NCBI RefSeq assembly: GCF_014204795.1
Contig: NZ_JACHMB010000001.1
Location: 3,844,001-3,908,000, forward strand
Reading direction: 5' to 3'
Origin: Nonomuraea jabiensis
GTDB taxonomy: Bacteria > Actinomycetota > Actinomycetes > Streptosporangiales > Streptosporangiaceae
DNA: 64,000 nucleotides
Part shown: piece by piece, positions 50,276-58,160 of the stretch
How the letters are laid out: each line of letters starts with the position of its first letter
How positions within the stretch are numbered: the stretch's first letter is position 1
Position numbers and translations under genes: made by a program
The notes under the pieces: model-generated
What the model was told of the DNA's origin: nothing
Seen by the model: only the letters and a program-made list of their open reading frames with translations
Databases searched by the model: none

Positions 50276-51009
50276 CCCACGATCCACTGCTGGCCGGGCT
50301 GGCGGCGCTGGCCACCGACGCGCCCGAGGGACTGCTCGACCGGATCGCGGCCCGCTGGGTGGGCGTCCCGAGCCCGATCGGGGAGCTGCGGGTCGCGTTC
50401 ACCGACCAGGGCGTGGCCTACGTGCATCCGGGCGACGGGTTCGCCGAGGCGTTCAGGGGGCGCTTCGCCCGCCCGCTGCTGCCCGCCGAACGCCCGCCCG
50501 CCGGGCTGCTGCCCGCGCTGCGCACGGGGCGCCTGGGCCGGCTCCGGCTGGACCTGCGCGGGATGAGCGACTTCCAGCGCGACGTGCTGGAGACGGTCCG
50601 TACGATCCCGCGCGGCGAGGTCAGGCCGTACTCGTGGATCGCGGAGCGGATCGGCCGGCCCAGGGCGGTGCGCGCGGTGGGCACGGCGCTCGGCCGCAAC
50701 CCCGTGCCGCTGCTGATCCCGTGCCACCGCGTCACCCGGTCGGACGGCGTCCCGGGGGACTACGTGTTCGGCTCGGCGGCCAAGGAACGGCTGCTGCTGG
50801 CCGAGGGCGCCGACCTGGAGCGGGTGCGGGAGCTGGCGGGTGACCGGGTGTTCTACCTGGCCAGCGACACCACGGGCGTGGTGTGCTTCCCGACCTGCCA
50901 CAACGCCCGGCGCATCACGCCGCGGCACCGGCACGGCTTCCGCACCATCGCCCAGGCCAGGGCCGCCGGCTACCGGCCGTGCCGCACGTGCCGGCCCGCC
51001 AGTGCCTAG
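50272..51009 (+). CDS. O6-alkylguanine-DNA alkyltransferase with C-terminal Ada zinc domain
   Basis: A 245-residue repair protein. The MGMT domain has the acceptor Cys151 in the LIPCHRV motif, preceded by TIPRGEVRPYSWIAERIG and AVGTALGRNP. From about residue 190 comes an Ada N-domain-like zinc module: VFYLASDTTGVVCFPTCHNA and AAGYRPCRTCRP, giving Cys205-x3-Cys209-x27-Cys237-x2-Cys240. In Ada this module normally sits at the N-terminus and the equivalent first Cys takes methyl groups from DNA phosphotriesters, so the order here is permuted and the AraC module is absent. It could both repair alkylated DNA and signal to the coupled sigma factor (inference). Confidence 0.9.
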   Translation: MTHDPLLAGLAALATDAPEGLLDRIAARWVGVPSPIGELRVAFTDQGVAYVHPGDGFAEAFRGRFARPLLPAERPPAGLLPALRTGRLGRLRLDLRGMSDFQRDVLETVRTIPRGEVRPYSWIAERIGRPRAVRAVGTALGRNPVPLLIPCHRVTRSDGVPGDYVFGSAAKERLLLAEGADLERVRELAGDRVFYLASDTTGVVCFPTCHNARRITPRHRHGFRTIAQARAAGYRPCRTCRPASA

Positions 51010-51554
51010 GGGTTGATCGGGTAGCGCATGAGGAGCGTGGCGCGTACGACGTCGGGGCCGTGCGCGCGGTAGCCGTGCGGGACGTCGGAGAGCCACGAGA
51101 TGTGGTCGCCGGGCCCCGCCGTGAGCGGTTCGAGCATGGGGCCCGCGCTGAGCGTGCCCGTGAAGACCGTGACGTGCTCGCTCACGCCCTCGTGGTGGGC
51201 GGGCGAGGTCTGGGTGAGGCCCGGCGGGACGATCACCCGGTAGAGCTCGTACGTGACCCGGTCGTCCTCGAACACCTCCAGCAGCTCCGCCTCCATCGCC
51301 CTGCCCCGCATGATCTGCGGCTCGGGCGGCGCGTCGAGCAGCGCCCCGATCGGCACCCCGAGCTGCGCGGTGATCGCCCAGAGCGTCTCCGCCGTCGCGT
51401 CGAGCTTGCCGGTCTCCACGTCCGACAGGATCTCCTTGTCGATGCCCGCGCGCTTGGCGAGCTCCGACAGCGACACGCCGCGCTCGTGCCGCAGCCGCCG
51501 GAGGCGATCTCCCACGACGTGGGGATCGGCGTCGAGTGCGGGCCGCGGCTCCAT
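51006..51554 (-). CDS. XRE-cupin transcriptional regulator
   Basis: A 182-residue regulator with an N-terminal XRE helix-turn-helix (RLRRLRHERGVSLSELAKRA, about residues 15-34, then KEILSDVETGK) and a C-terminal cupin sensor (HHEGVSEHVTVFTGTLS, PGDHISWLSDVPHGYRAHG). Such proteins often control amino-acid or polyamine genes. The start is uncertain: ATG 51554 lacks a ribosome site, ATG 51590 follows GGCGGGGAA. The stop overlaps the converging alkyltransferase gene by four bases. Confidence 0.87.
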   Translation of the reverse strand: MEPRPALDADPHVVGDRLRRLRHERGVSLSELAKRAGIDKEILSDVETGKLDATAETLWAITAQLGVPIGALLDAPPEPQIMRGRAMEAELLEVFEDDRVTYELYRVIVPPGLTQTSPAHHEGVSEHVTVFTGTLSAGPMLEPLTAGPGDHISWLSDVPHGYRAHGPDVVRATLLMRYPINP

Positions 51555-51696
51555 AGAGCAATCGCACGCGCCCCGCCTCGGGACCGCCATTTCCCCGCCG
51601 ATAATTCTTTTGTCACTGCCCAGGGACCACACCCGCACTGGCATGCCGAGCATGGCGCTTTCCGGGGTTGCTGCTGCGACATCTGGGACAGACCGA

Positions 51697-51702
51697 TACG
51701 AT
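51697..51702 (+). promoter_or_regulatory. -10 element of a probable leaderless transcript
   Basis: TACGAT is followed by TCTGCAG and then the ATG at 51710, putting the expected transcription start on the start codon. No ribosome site precedes that ATG. Confidence 0.45.
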
Positions 51703-51709
51703 TCTGCAG

Positions 51710-53017
51710 ATGTCCGGTTCGACAGGTGTGGCGGCACCTCCCCGACCTGGGCCTACGCCGGCTCAGGCAATGCCGTCGCCGTACTCGCTGCCCCTGCACG
51801 CCCTACGGCTGGCGGGGAAGTGCGCCCTGCCGTTGATCCTCTGGTACGCCGCCGGTCAGCTGACCCGCTTCGTCCTGCTCTACGGCGCCACCGAGGTCGC
51901 CTACGGAGACTTCCGGCAGGTCCGCCTGGTCCTCGTGATGACGCTGCTCACGTTGATCATCCTAGCGGCGATGACGGTCACCGCCGGCATGCTCTACTCC
52001 CTGCGCAACGCCCTGTGGGAGATGCGCGCGAAGACCGAGGAGGGCATGCGGGACGAGCGCTTCTTCCGGGTGCTCGACCGCGTGGCCCCGGCCTTCGCCG
52101 TGCTCTACCTGGCCTGGGGGTTCCATACGGAGGACGCCAGGGACGTCTACCAGATGGACATCTTCCACCACTTCTACGACCAGACGGAAGCGTCCTTCTT
52201 CGGCGAGCAGTCCCAGGTCGGCCGGGGGCTCACGGACCTCGACTGGCGGGTCTCGCTGGGTGCGATGGCCGTCATGTTCGGGCTGAAGCTGCTCTTCGCC
52301 AAGCTCCTGGAGAAGAGCGAGGGCAACGGCAAGTTCTACGGCTTCTGCGCGGCCTTCTCGGAGTTCGCCTTCGTCTTCTACGGCCTGAACGCCACTCTCT
52401 ACATCGGCACCGCGCGTACCGACTGGGTCGAGCACCGCAACGTGGTGGCCGGCGCGGAGGAGCTCTTGGCCGAGGCGCAGAAGAACGTGCCGCTGTGGGA
52501 GTCCGTCACCGGCTTCCTCGGCGACGCCTGGCCGTTCTTCCTCGACGCCGTGGCCGTCCCGCTGGCCTGGCTCACCGTGGCGATGCTGGTCTTCGGCTCC
52601 TACTCCGACGAGACCCGCGTCCTGGTCAAGGGCACCCGCCTGGAGCGGGGGGTGGACCGGCTGGAGGGCGCCCACGACCTCACCCAGAAGTCGTTCGACC
52701 ACCTCACCGGCGGGATCAGGGACCGCTGGCTGCCGCTGGCCAACTCCCTGCGGATGGTGGGCAAGGCCGGCCTGCCGCTGTTCGGCATGATGTGCCTGTG
52801 CTACGTGGGCCTGCAGGTCGGCGGGCAGTACGCCGAGCGGGGGGTGCGGTGGCTCATCGGCACCGAGCGGGAGTGGGTGTGGCAGTTCCAGGGGCCGCCG
52901 CTGAGCTTCCTGCGCGAGACGGTCGTGGCCGTGCTCACGATGGCGCTGCTGGCGGCCGCGTACGACCTCGCGGCCACCAGGGCACGCCTCAGGGGCGAGC
53001 CGTTCGACGACGTCTGA
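51710..53017 (+). CDS. Polytopic membrane protein, unknown function
   Basis: Not recognised. A 435-residue protein with about seven hydrophobic segments (around residues 40-65, 72-100, 125-142, 180-205, 220-240, 275-300 and 350-370), and charged loops rich in Glu and Arg such as SVTGFLGDAWPFFLDAV and LEGAHDLTQKSFDHL. ATG 51710 is chosen because a -10 element sits seven bases before it; the frame is open to 51668. It converges on three membrane-protein genes and lies at one end of the HerA block. No enzyme motif is seen. Confidence 0.7.
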   Translation: MSGSTGVAAPPRPGPTPAQAMPSPYSLPLHALRLAGKCALPLILWYAAGQLTRFVLLYGATEVAYGDFRQVRLVLVMTLLTLIILAAMTVTAGMLYSLRNALWEMRAKTEEGMRDERFFRVLDRVAPAFAVLYLAWGFHTEDARDVYQMDIFHHFYDQTEASFFGEQSQVGRGLTDLDWRVSLGAMAVMFGLKLLFAKLLEKSEGNGKFYGFCAAFSEFAFVFYGLNATLYIGTARTDWVEHRNVVAGAEELLAEAQKNVPLWESVTGFLGDAWPFFLDAVAVPLAWLTVAMLVFGSYSDETRVLVKGTRLERGVDRLEGAHDLTQKSFDHLTGGIRDRWLPLANSLRMVGKAGLPLFGMMCLCYVGLQVGGQYAERGVRWLIGTEREWVWQFQGPPLSFLRETVVAVLTMALLAAAYDLAATRARLRGEPFDDV

Positions 53018-53032
53018 GCCGCCTCCGGGCGG

Positions 53033-54661
53033 TCAGCGCCGCCTGAACCGCAGGACGTCCACGTCGTCCTCGAGCTTGGCCACGGTGTCCCGCTTGAAGA
53101 GGTCCGCCGTGGGCGTGTCCGAACGGTAGTTGCTCGGCCTGAAGGACAGCTCGACCTCGTCGGCCACCGCGGTCGGCACCACCGCCGCGGCCAGGATCTT
53201 GTACTCCTTGCCGACCTCCAGCCGGTCCGTCGGCCGGTCGGTCTCCGGGGCGACGTTCACGACCCAGCTGCGGCCGGCGCGGTCCTCCAGCTTGGCGTCG
53301 CTGAACAGGCCGGTCTTGGTGGCGCTGCCCGCGTCGAGGACCTTCTTGGTGATGTCCACCTTCAGCGCGGCCACCTCGGGGCCGTACTGGAGGTTGTCGG
53401 GCATCTCGATGCGGGTGACCGTGGCGCGCCACTCGATGTTCTTCACCCTGGCCGCCTGGCCGGCGGGGACGATGGTCTCCTTGGTCTCCTTGGTGGTGGT
53501 CTTCTCGTAGAAGAGGTAGCCGTCGTACGAGCGGGCGCCCACGGTGACCAGCGACACGATGACGGCGGCCGTGGCGATCAGCGCCGTGCGCTTCTTGCGT
53601 CCTCCCGGGGCGGCGGCCCGCTCGGACCCGGGCGGGGGGTCCTGCGGGGCGTCGGGCGACGGCTCGGGGCCGGACACCTGGTGGGCCGCGGGCTCCGGAT
53701 CGGGGCTCTGGCGGCGCGGGAGGGGCGTGCCGGGGCCCTGCTGGGGCGACACCGGCATGGCGGCCGGGACGGCCGGCAGGGGCTGCGTGGAGCCGCCTAC
53801 GGGCTCGCGGGGGGCCGGGGGCCACACCTGCTGGTCGCCGTGGGCGGCGTGCCGGGCGCGGGGCTGCTGCGGGACGGGGCGCGGCGGCAACCCCGGCCGC
53901 TGCGCCGGGCCTTGCGCATGTGCGGGACCTTGCGCGTGTGCCGGGCCCTGGCCGGGTGCCGGGCCGCGCGCAGGTGCCGGGCCTTGCCCATGCGCGGGAC
54001 CTAGGCCGTGCGCCGGGCCCTGGCCGTGCGAGGGGCCCTCTGAGGGGCCTTGGGGGTGGGCGGGGCCTTGGATGTCCGCCCCAGGACGGGCGTGTGCCGG
54101 GCCTTGGACGTCCGCCGCAGGCCGGGCGTGTGCCGGGCCCTGGGCGTCCGCCGCAGGACGGGCGTGTGCGGGACCCTGGGGGTGAGCAGGGCCTTGGGGT
54201 TGCTTGGGGCCTTGGGGCGCGCTGGGCCACTCCAGAGCCTCTTGCGGCGGGTTGGGCCGGCCCGTCGCCTCCCGGGGCGCCTCCGGCCAGCCCGTCGCCT
54301 CCCGGCGCGCGTCCGGCCAGCCCATCGCCTCCTGCGGCCCGCTCGGCCGTCCCTCCAGCGCGTCATAGCCCGGAGGCGGGGCCCCACGGCTGCCACGGCC
54401 GGGCAGGTCGCCCGCGGACGGCACCCGGGGGACCGGCGCCGTCTCCTCGCCGAGCAGATCCTGATCAAGGCGCGGATCACGCTCGGCAGGCAGGCCGTGC
54501 CCGGAGTGCCGCCCCTGCCCGGGCGGCTGGGCGCCGCGGGCGGAGTGGGTGCCGAGACCCGGCGGCGGCTCCTGGCTGGGCGGGGGCGGAGCCGGGGCCG
54601 GATCGTCCTCACGCCGCGGGTCGTTCCTGGGTGCGAACCAGTCGCGCTCGTTCGTGCTCAT
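53033..54661 (-). CDS. Single-pass membrane protein with long Pro/Gly/Ala-rich cytoplasmic region
   Basis: A 542-residue protein. About 355 residues at the N-terminus are low-complexity, including many GPAHAQ/GPAHAR hexads between residues 155 and 245. One membrane helix follows (TALIATAAVIVSLVTVGA, about 359-376), then an external beta domain of about 165 residues that shares style with the next two gene products. Codon use in the low-complexity part is extreme GC. ATG 54661. It is probably cotranscribed with the two genes upstream of it. Confidence 0.75.
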   Translation of the reverse strand: MSTNERDWFAPRNDPRREDDPAPAPPPPSQEPPPGLGTHSARGAQPPGQGRHSGHGLPAERDPRLDQDLLGEETAPVPRVPSAGDLPGRGSRGAPPPGYDALEGRPSGPQEAMGWPDARREATGWPEAPREATGRPNPPQEALEWPSAPQGPKQPQGPAHPQGPAHARPAADAQGPAHARPAADVQGPAHARPGADIQGPAHPQGPSEGPSHGQGPAHGLGPAHGQGPAPARGPAPGQGPAHAQGPAHAQGPAQRPGLPPRPVPQQPRARHAAHGDQQVWPPAPREPVGGSTQPLPAVPAAMPVSPQQGPGTPLPRRQSPDPEPAAHQVSGPEPSPDAPQDPPPGSERAAAPGGRKKRTALIATAAVIVSLVTVGARSYDGYLFYEKTTTKETKETIVPAGQAARVKNIEWRATVTRIEMPDNLQYGPEVAALKVDITKKVLDAGSATKTGLFSDAKLEDRAGRSWVVNVAPETDRPTDRLEVGKEYKILAAAVVPTAVADEVELSFRPSNYRSDTPTADLFKRDTVAKLEDDVDVLRFRRR

Positions 54662-54668
54662 CCTGAGA

Positions 54669-55313
54669 TCACTTCTTGTCGGTCGAGTAGACGTCCTGAG
54701 GCGAGGCCGCGAGCTTGCGCGCGCCCTCGTCGTCCAGGCCGAGATCCACCTCGACCTCCGGCTGGTACGGCTCCACCAGGATTTCCTTGTTCAGCCCGAA
54801 CACGACATGCGCCCCCGCCAGCTCGGACGACGGCACCTCGAAGAAGAAGCGCCCGCTCCTCCAGATGTCCGGCTGCACCCACGACATGGCCATCGTGAGG
54901 TCGTTGTTGACGCGGTCGGTGGCGTCGAACCGCTTCCCGTCGGCGGTCAGGAGCTGCGGCTGGGCCAGGTGATAAGGCTTGAGGCTGGACTTGGCCGAGA
55001 CGTTGACGACGAGGAAGAGGTTGTCGGTCCCGATCGTCTGGGTGCCGCTCTGGATCGACTTCGCGGCCAGGAACGAGTCGAGCCGCAGGGAGAACCGCCG
55101 GGCGTCCACCACCTCGCCCCTTGCCCCCGTGTACGTGATCGGGTCGTCGATCTCGCCCTCGGCCATGTGCAGGGTCTGCAGCCAGACGGCGCCGCCCAGC
55201 AGCACCAGCCCGGCGGCGACGCTGAGTAGCCGGGTGCCGATCCCCTGTCCCCGATCCGCCCTCCTGCTGCGGCGACTCCCCGCGACAGTTGATCTTTGCT
55301 GCGTGGCGGTCAC
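54669..55313 (-). CDS. Single-pass membrane protein with external beta domain
   Basis: A 214-residue protein of unknown function. A short cytoplasmic tail and one helix (LLSVAAGLVLLGGAVWLQTLH, residues 29-49) precede an extracytoplasmic domain of about 160 residues (NLFLVVNVSAKSSLKPYHLA, RSGRFFFEVPSSELAGAHVV) that looks like the small Ig-like sandwich DUF4352 group. It overlaps the upstream gene by four bases and is followed after 7 bases by the Pro-rich protein gene. Confidence 0.75.
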   Translation of the reverse strand: MTATQQRSTVAGSRRSRRADRGQGIGTRLLSVAAGLVLLGGAVWLQTLHMAEGEIDDPITYTGARGEVVDARRFSLRLDSFLAAKSIQSGTQTIGTDNLFLVVNVSAKSSLKPYHLAQPQLLTADGKRFDATDRVNNDLTMAMSWVQPDIWRSGRFFFEVPSSELAGAHVVFGLNKEILVEPYQPEVEVDLGLDDEGARKLAASPQDVYSTDKK

Positions 55314-55978
55314 GTTGCGTCACCCTTCTTGACCGCAAGAGTCACCCGCGCCTTGATCTCGGGGTAGAACTTCATGGTGTCGAGGTTCTCGTCGGCGACC
55401 ATCTTCCAGCGCGGGACGTTGGTGCTCCAGTCGGGTGAGAACTCGAACGACGCGACATCCATCGTGATCTTCTCCGGCGGCTGCTCGTTGTCCTTGAGCC
55501 GGTAGCGGAGAATGACCTGGCTGGTCACCCCCGGGTGGAGCTGGCGGGTCTCGCCCCCTTTGGCCTGGGCGAACGTGAACGGCCCCGCGTCCTTGGGGAA
55601 GGCAGGGGTGATCTTGACCAGGGAGCCGGCGAAGGAGTCGCTCGTGAAGGCCTGCTCCAGCTTCGCCGGCGGCAGGCCGACCTGGTAGGTCTGGTCACCC
55701 TTGTTGGTGACCTCGAAGACCAGCTCCACGAACCTCTTGTCCTCGTCCCACTGCGACTCGGCCTTCTCCACGGTCACGCGGGACTCGACGAACTTGGTGG
55801 CGTACAGGCCCTGATCGAGCACCGCGCCCGGGCCCAGCGTCTCGGGCTCCTCGGGGGCCTCGCTCAGCCCGCCCAGCAGAGCGGTGATGCCGATGGCGGT
55901 GAACGCCACCAGGGCAACGGCGGGCACCACTACCGGGCGTCTGGGCTTTTCACTGCTTGCGCCGGAGGGTTCCGTCAT
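55310..55978 (-). CDS. Single-pass membrane protein with external beta domain
   Basis: A 222-residue protein of unknown function. One helix at about residues 17-38 (VVPAVALVAFTAIGITALLGGL) precedes a beta-rich outer domain with VELVFEVTNKGDQTYQVGLP and TSQVILRYRLKDNEQ, again DUF4352-like. ATG 55978. It is the first gene of the three-gene membrane operon and is divergent from the coupling-protein-like gene, so one promoter region serves both sets. Confidence 0.75.
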   Translation of the reverse strand: MTEPSGASSEKPRRPVVVPAVALVAFTAIGITALLGGLSEAPEEPETLGPGAVLDQGLYATKFVESRVTVEKAESQWDEDKRFVELVFEVTNKGDQTYQVGLPPAKLEQAFTSDSFAGSLVKITPAFPKDAGPFTFAQAKGGETRQLHPGVTSQVILRYRLKDNEQPPEKITMDVASFEFSPDWSTNVPRWKMVADENLDTMKFYPEIKARVTLAVKKGDAT

Positions 55979-56148
55979 GGGTAAGGATGGTAGTAGGTCT
56001 CGCTTGTCCCATCTGCCGCAATACTCCCATCGGACTGGGAGAATTGCCGGGAAACCCTGCCGCTACGGGCCTCGAAGCTCATACGCTGTCACGGAGCGGA
56101 AAGGGTTGGCCCTTACTCCTAACGACATATCGGCGGCCGGAGGGTCAC

Positions 56149-58089
56149 GTGACGGACGTGCATCCCGAGCATGCCCAGCTCCAGGCGGACCGCATCTACC
56201 TGGGCTGGCAGTACATCCTGCTGCACTCCGACCCTGGCCCGCCACCCAAGCGCCCCTCTCCGCTGGAAGAGCCCGCCGACCCGCCCGGCCCCGTCGACCC
56301 GGACCTGCTGCGCCGCGAGCGGCTCCAGGAGGACATGCTCAACAAGCCCGTGCGGCTCGTCCGGACGCTCATGCTGGTGCTGGCCGTGCTCATCCTGGCC
56401 GCCGGCATCGGGGGCTACCTCGCGTGGCCGTTCGCGCTCGCCGGGCTCACCGCCGCCGGAGGCGTGGCGGGCATCTGCAGTTACGCGCTGTTGCAGGGCG
56501 ACCGGGCGGTGAAGTACCGCGTGCTGGAGCAGCAGGCCAGGGACGAGCGCCGGCGCGAGGAACGTGACAAGGAGCTGTTCCGCGCGCAGGAGGAGCACGC
56601 CCAGCGCTACCGCGAGTGGCAGGACTCCAAGGAACGCCACGACCGGCAGCTCACGTGGTACGCGGTCGCCGTACCGGACGAGATCGACCGCATCGACGTG
56701 GCGGGTGGCACGCTCCCCGGCTGGTCGGCGCTGATCACGCTGCTCGGCGCCACGCGGCTCTACAGCGGCGGCCACCTGACCGTGCTCGACCTGTCCGAGG
56801 GCGCGATCGCCAAGGACCTGATCGAGCTGGCCCGCAAGGGCGGCGACGACCCGCTGGTCTGGGTGCTGCCGGTCGATCTGCCCAAGCTCGACCTGGGCGC
56901 CACGCTCAAGCCGGAGGCGTTCGCGGACGTGCTGGCGCACGTGGTGAGCGTGAGCGAGGAGCACCGCACCACGCGCGACCTCAGCTTCGACAACGCGATC
57001 CTGGAGCGGGTGCTCGAGGTGCTCGGCGAGAACGCCACGATCAGCCAGGTCACGGCCGCGCTGCGGGCGCTCGCGCAGGTGGGCGACCCGCGCGATGACC
57101 TGAGGTTCGGGCTGATCACGGCCACCCAGCTGGAGCGGATCGGCACGCTGTTCGGCCGCGGGGTGAGCGAGCGGGTGGTGATCGAGCGGGCCTGGGCGCT
57201 GGAGTCGCAGCTGCGCAAGCTGGAGACGCTCGGCACGGAGGCCGTACGGCTGCCGCCCGCGCGGCTGCGGGTGGTGAGCATGGACCGGCAGGCGGGCGCC
57301 TTCGGCAACCGGGTGCTCGGCACGTACGTGGCCACCGCGCTCACCCACATCCTGCGCCAGTCCCCGGCCTCGGACCGGCCCTGGTACCACACGATCATCG
57401 TGGCGGGCGCGGACAAGCTCAGGGGCGACGTGCTCGACCGGCTGATGGACGCCTGCGAGACCTCCCGTACGGGACTGGTCCTGACTTATCGGTCTTTGAC
57501 CCCCACGGTGCGGGAGCGGCTCGGCAGGGGGCACGCGGCGGTGGCGTTCATGCGGCTGGGCAACGCCGAGGACGCGCGGGTCGCCAGCGAGCACGTCGGC
57601 ACCGAGCACCGGCTGGAGCTGGCCCAGCTCACCGAGACGATCAGCGACTCGCTGCCCGGGCTCGACGGCGGCTACACCTCCACGATCTCCCAGATGGACG
57701 ACGACAGGGAGGACCGCGACGACAATCTCGCGGATCTGGCCGGCGACATCACCGAGTCCACCGAGTGGGGCAGGACCGCCGACAAGATCTCCGAGAAGGA
57801 GCGGGTGCTGCAGCGCTCGCGCGAGTTCCTCGTCGAGCCGCACCAGCTCCAGCAGCTCCCCACGACCTCCGTGATCGTCACCGACGCCACGGCCCAGGGC
57901 AGGCGCGTACGCCTCGCCGACGCCAACCCCGCCATCCTGACCTTCCCCAAGACCACGCTCGGCGAGCTGGAGGACGTACGCGAGGCCGTGCTCGCGCTCG
58001 ACCCCAAGGCGCAGGGCACCGACGGCGAGCCCCCACCGAACCTCGGGCCACCACCGCCACGCCTGGACTGGCGCAAGGGCAGGCAATGA
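56149..58089 (+). CDS. Membrane coupling-protein-like protein without a P-loop
   Basis: A 646-residue protein not assigned to a known family. Two membrane helices lie at about 71-93 and 95-116, followed by a charged coiled coil (118-166). The rest has the outline of a T4CP/FtsK-like ATPase: GWSALITLLGATRLYSGGHL sits where a Walker A would be but has no GKS, YHTIIVAGADKL (413-424) is where Walker B would be, and AFMRLGNAEDARVASEHVG matches the C-terminal helicase-like region of coupling proteins. GTG 56149 follows GGAGGG. It is followed by the HerA-type ATPase gene. Confidence 0.7.
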   Translation: MTDVHPEHAQLQADRIYLGWQYILLHSDPGPPPKRPSPLEEPADPPGPVDPDLLRRERLQEDMLNKPVRLVRTLMLVLAVLILAAGIGGYLAWPFALAGLTAAGGVAGICSYALLQGDRAVKYRVLEQQARDERRREERDKELFRAQEEHAQRYREWQDSKERHDRQLTWYAVAVPDEIDRIDVAGGTLPGWSALITLLGATRLYSGGHLTVLDLSEGAIAKDLIELARKGGDDPLVWVLPVDLPKLDLGATLKPEAFADVLAHVVSVSEEHRTTRDLSFDNAILERVLEVLGENATISQVTAALRALAQVGDPRDDLRFGLITATQLERIGTLFGRGVSERVVIERAWALESQLRKLETLGTEAVRLPPARLRVVSMDRQAGAFGNRVLGTYVATALTHILRQSPASDRPWYHTIIVAGADKLRGDVLDRLMDACETSRTGLVLTYRSLTPTVRERLGRGHAAVAFMRLGNAEDARVASEHVGTEHRLELAQLTETISDSLPGLDGGYTSTISQMDDDREDRDDNLADLAGDITESTEWGRTADKISEKERVLQRSREFLVEPHQLQQLPTTSVIVTDATAQGRRVRLADANPAILTFPKTTLGELEDVREAVLALDPKAQGTDGEPPPNLGPPPPRLDWRKGRQ

Positions 58090-58160
58090 CATGGTCAATG
58101 TCAACGTGACGAGCTGACGGTTGGCGGAATTTAACAAAGAACCGTCTGTGGGGGAATGAA

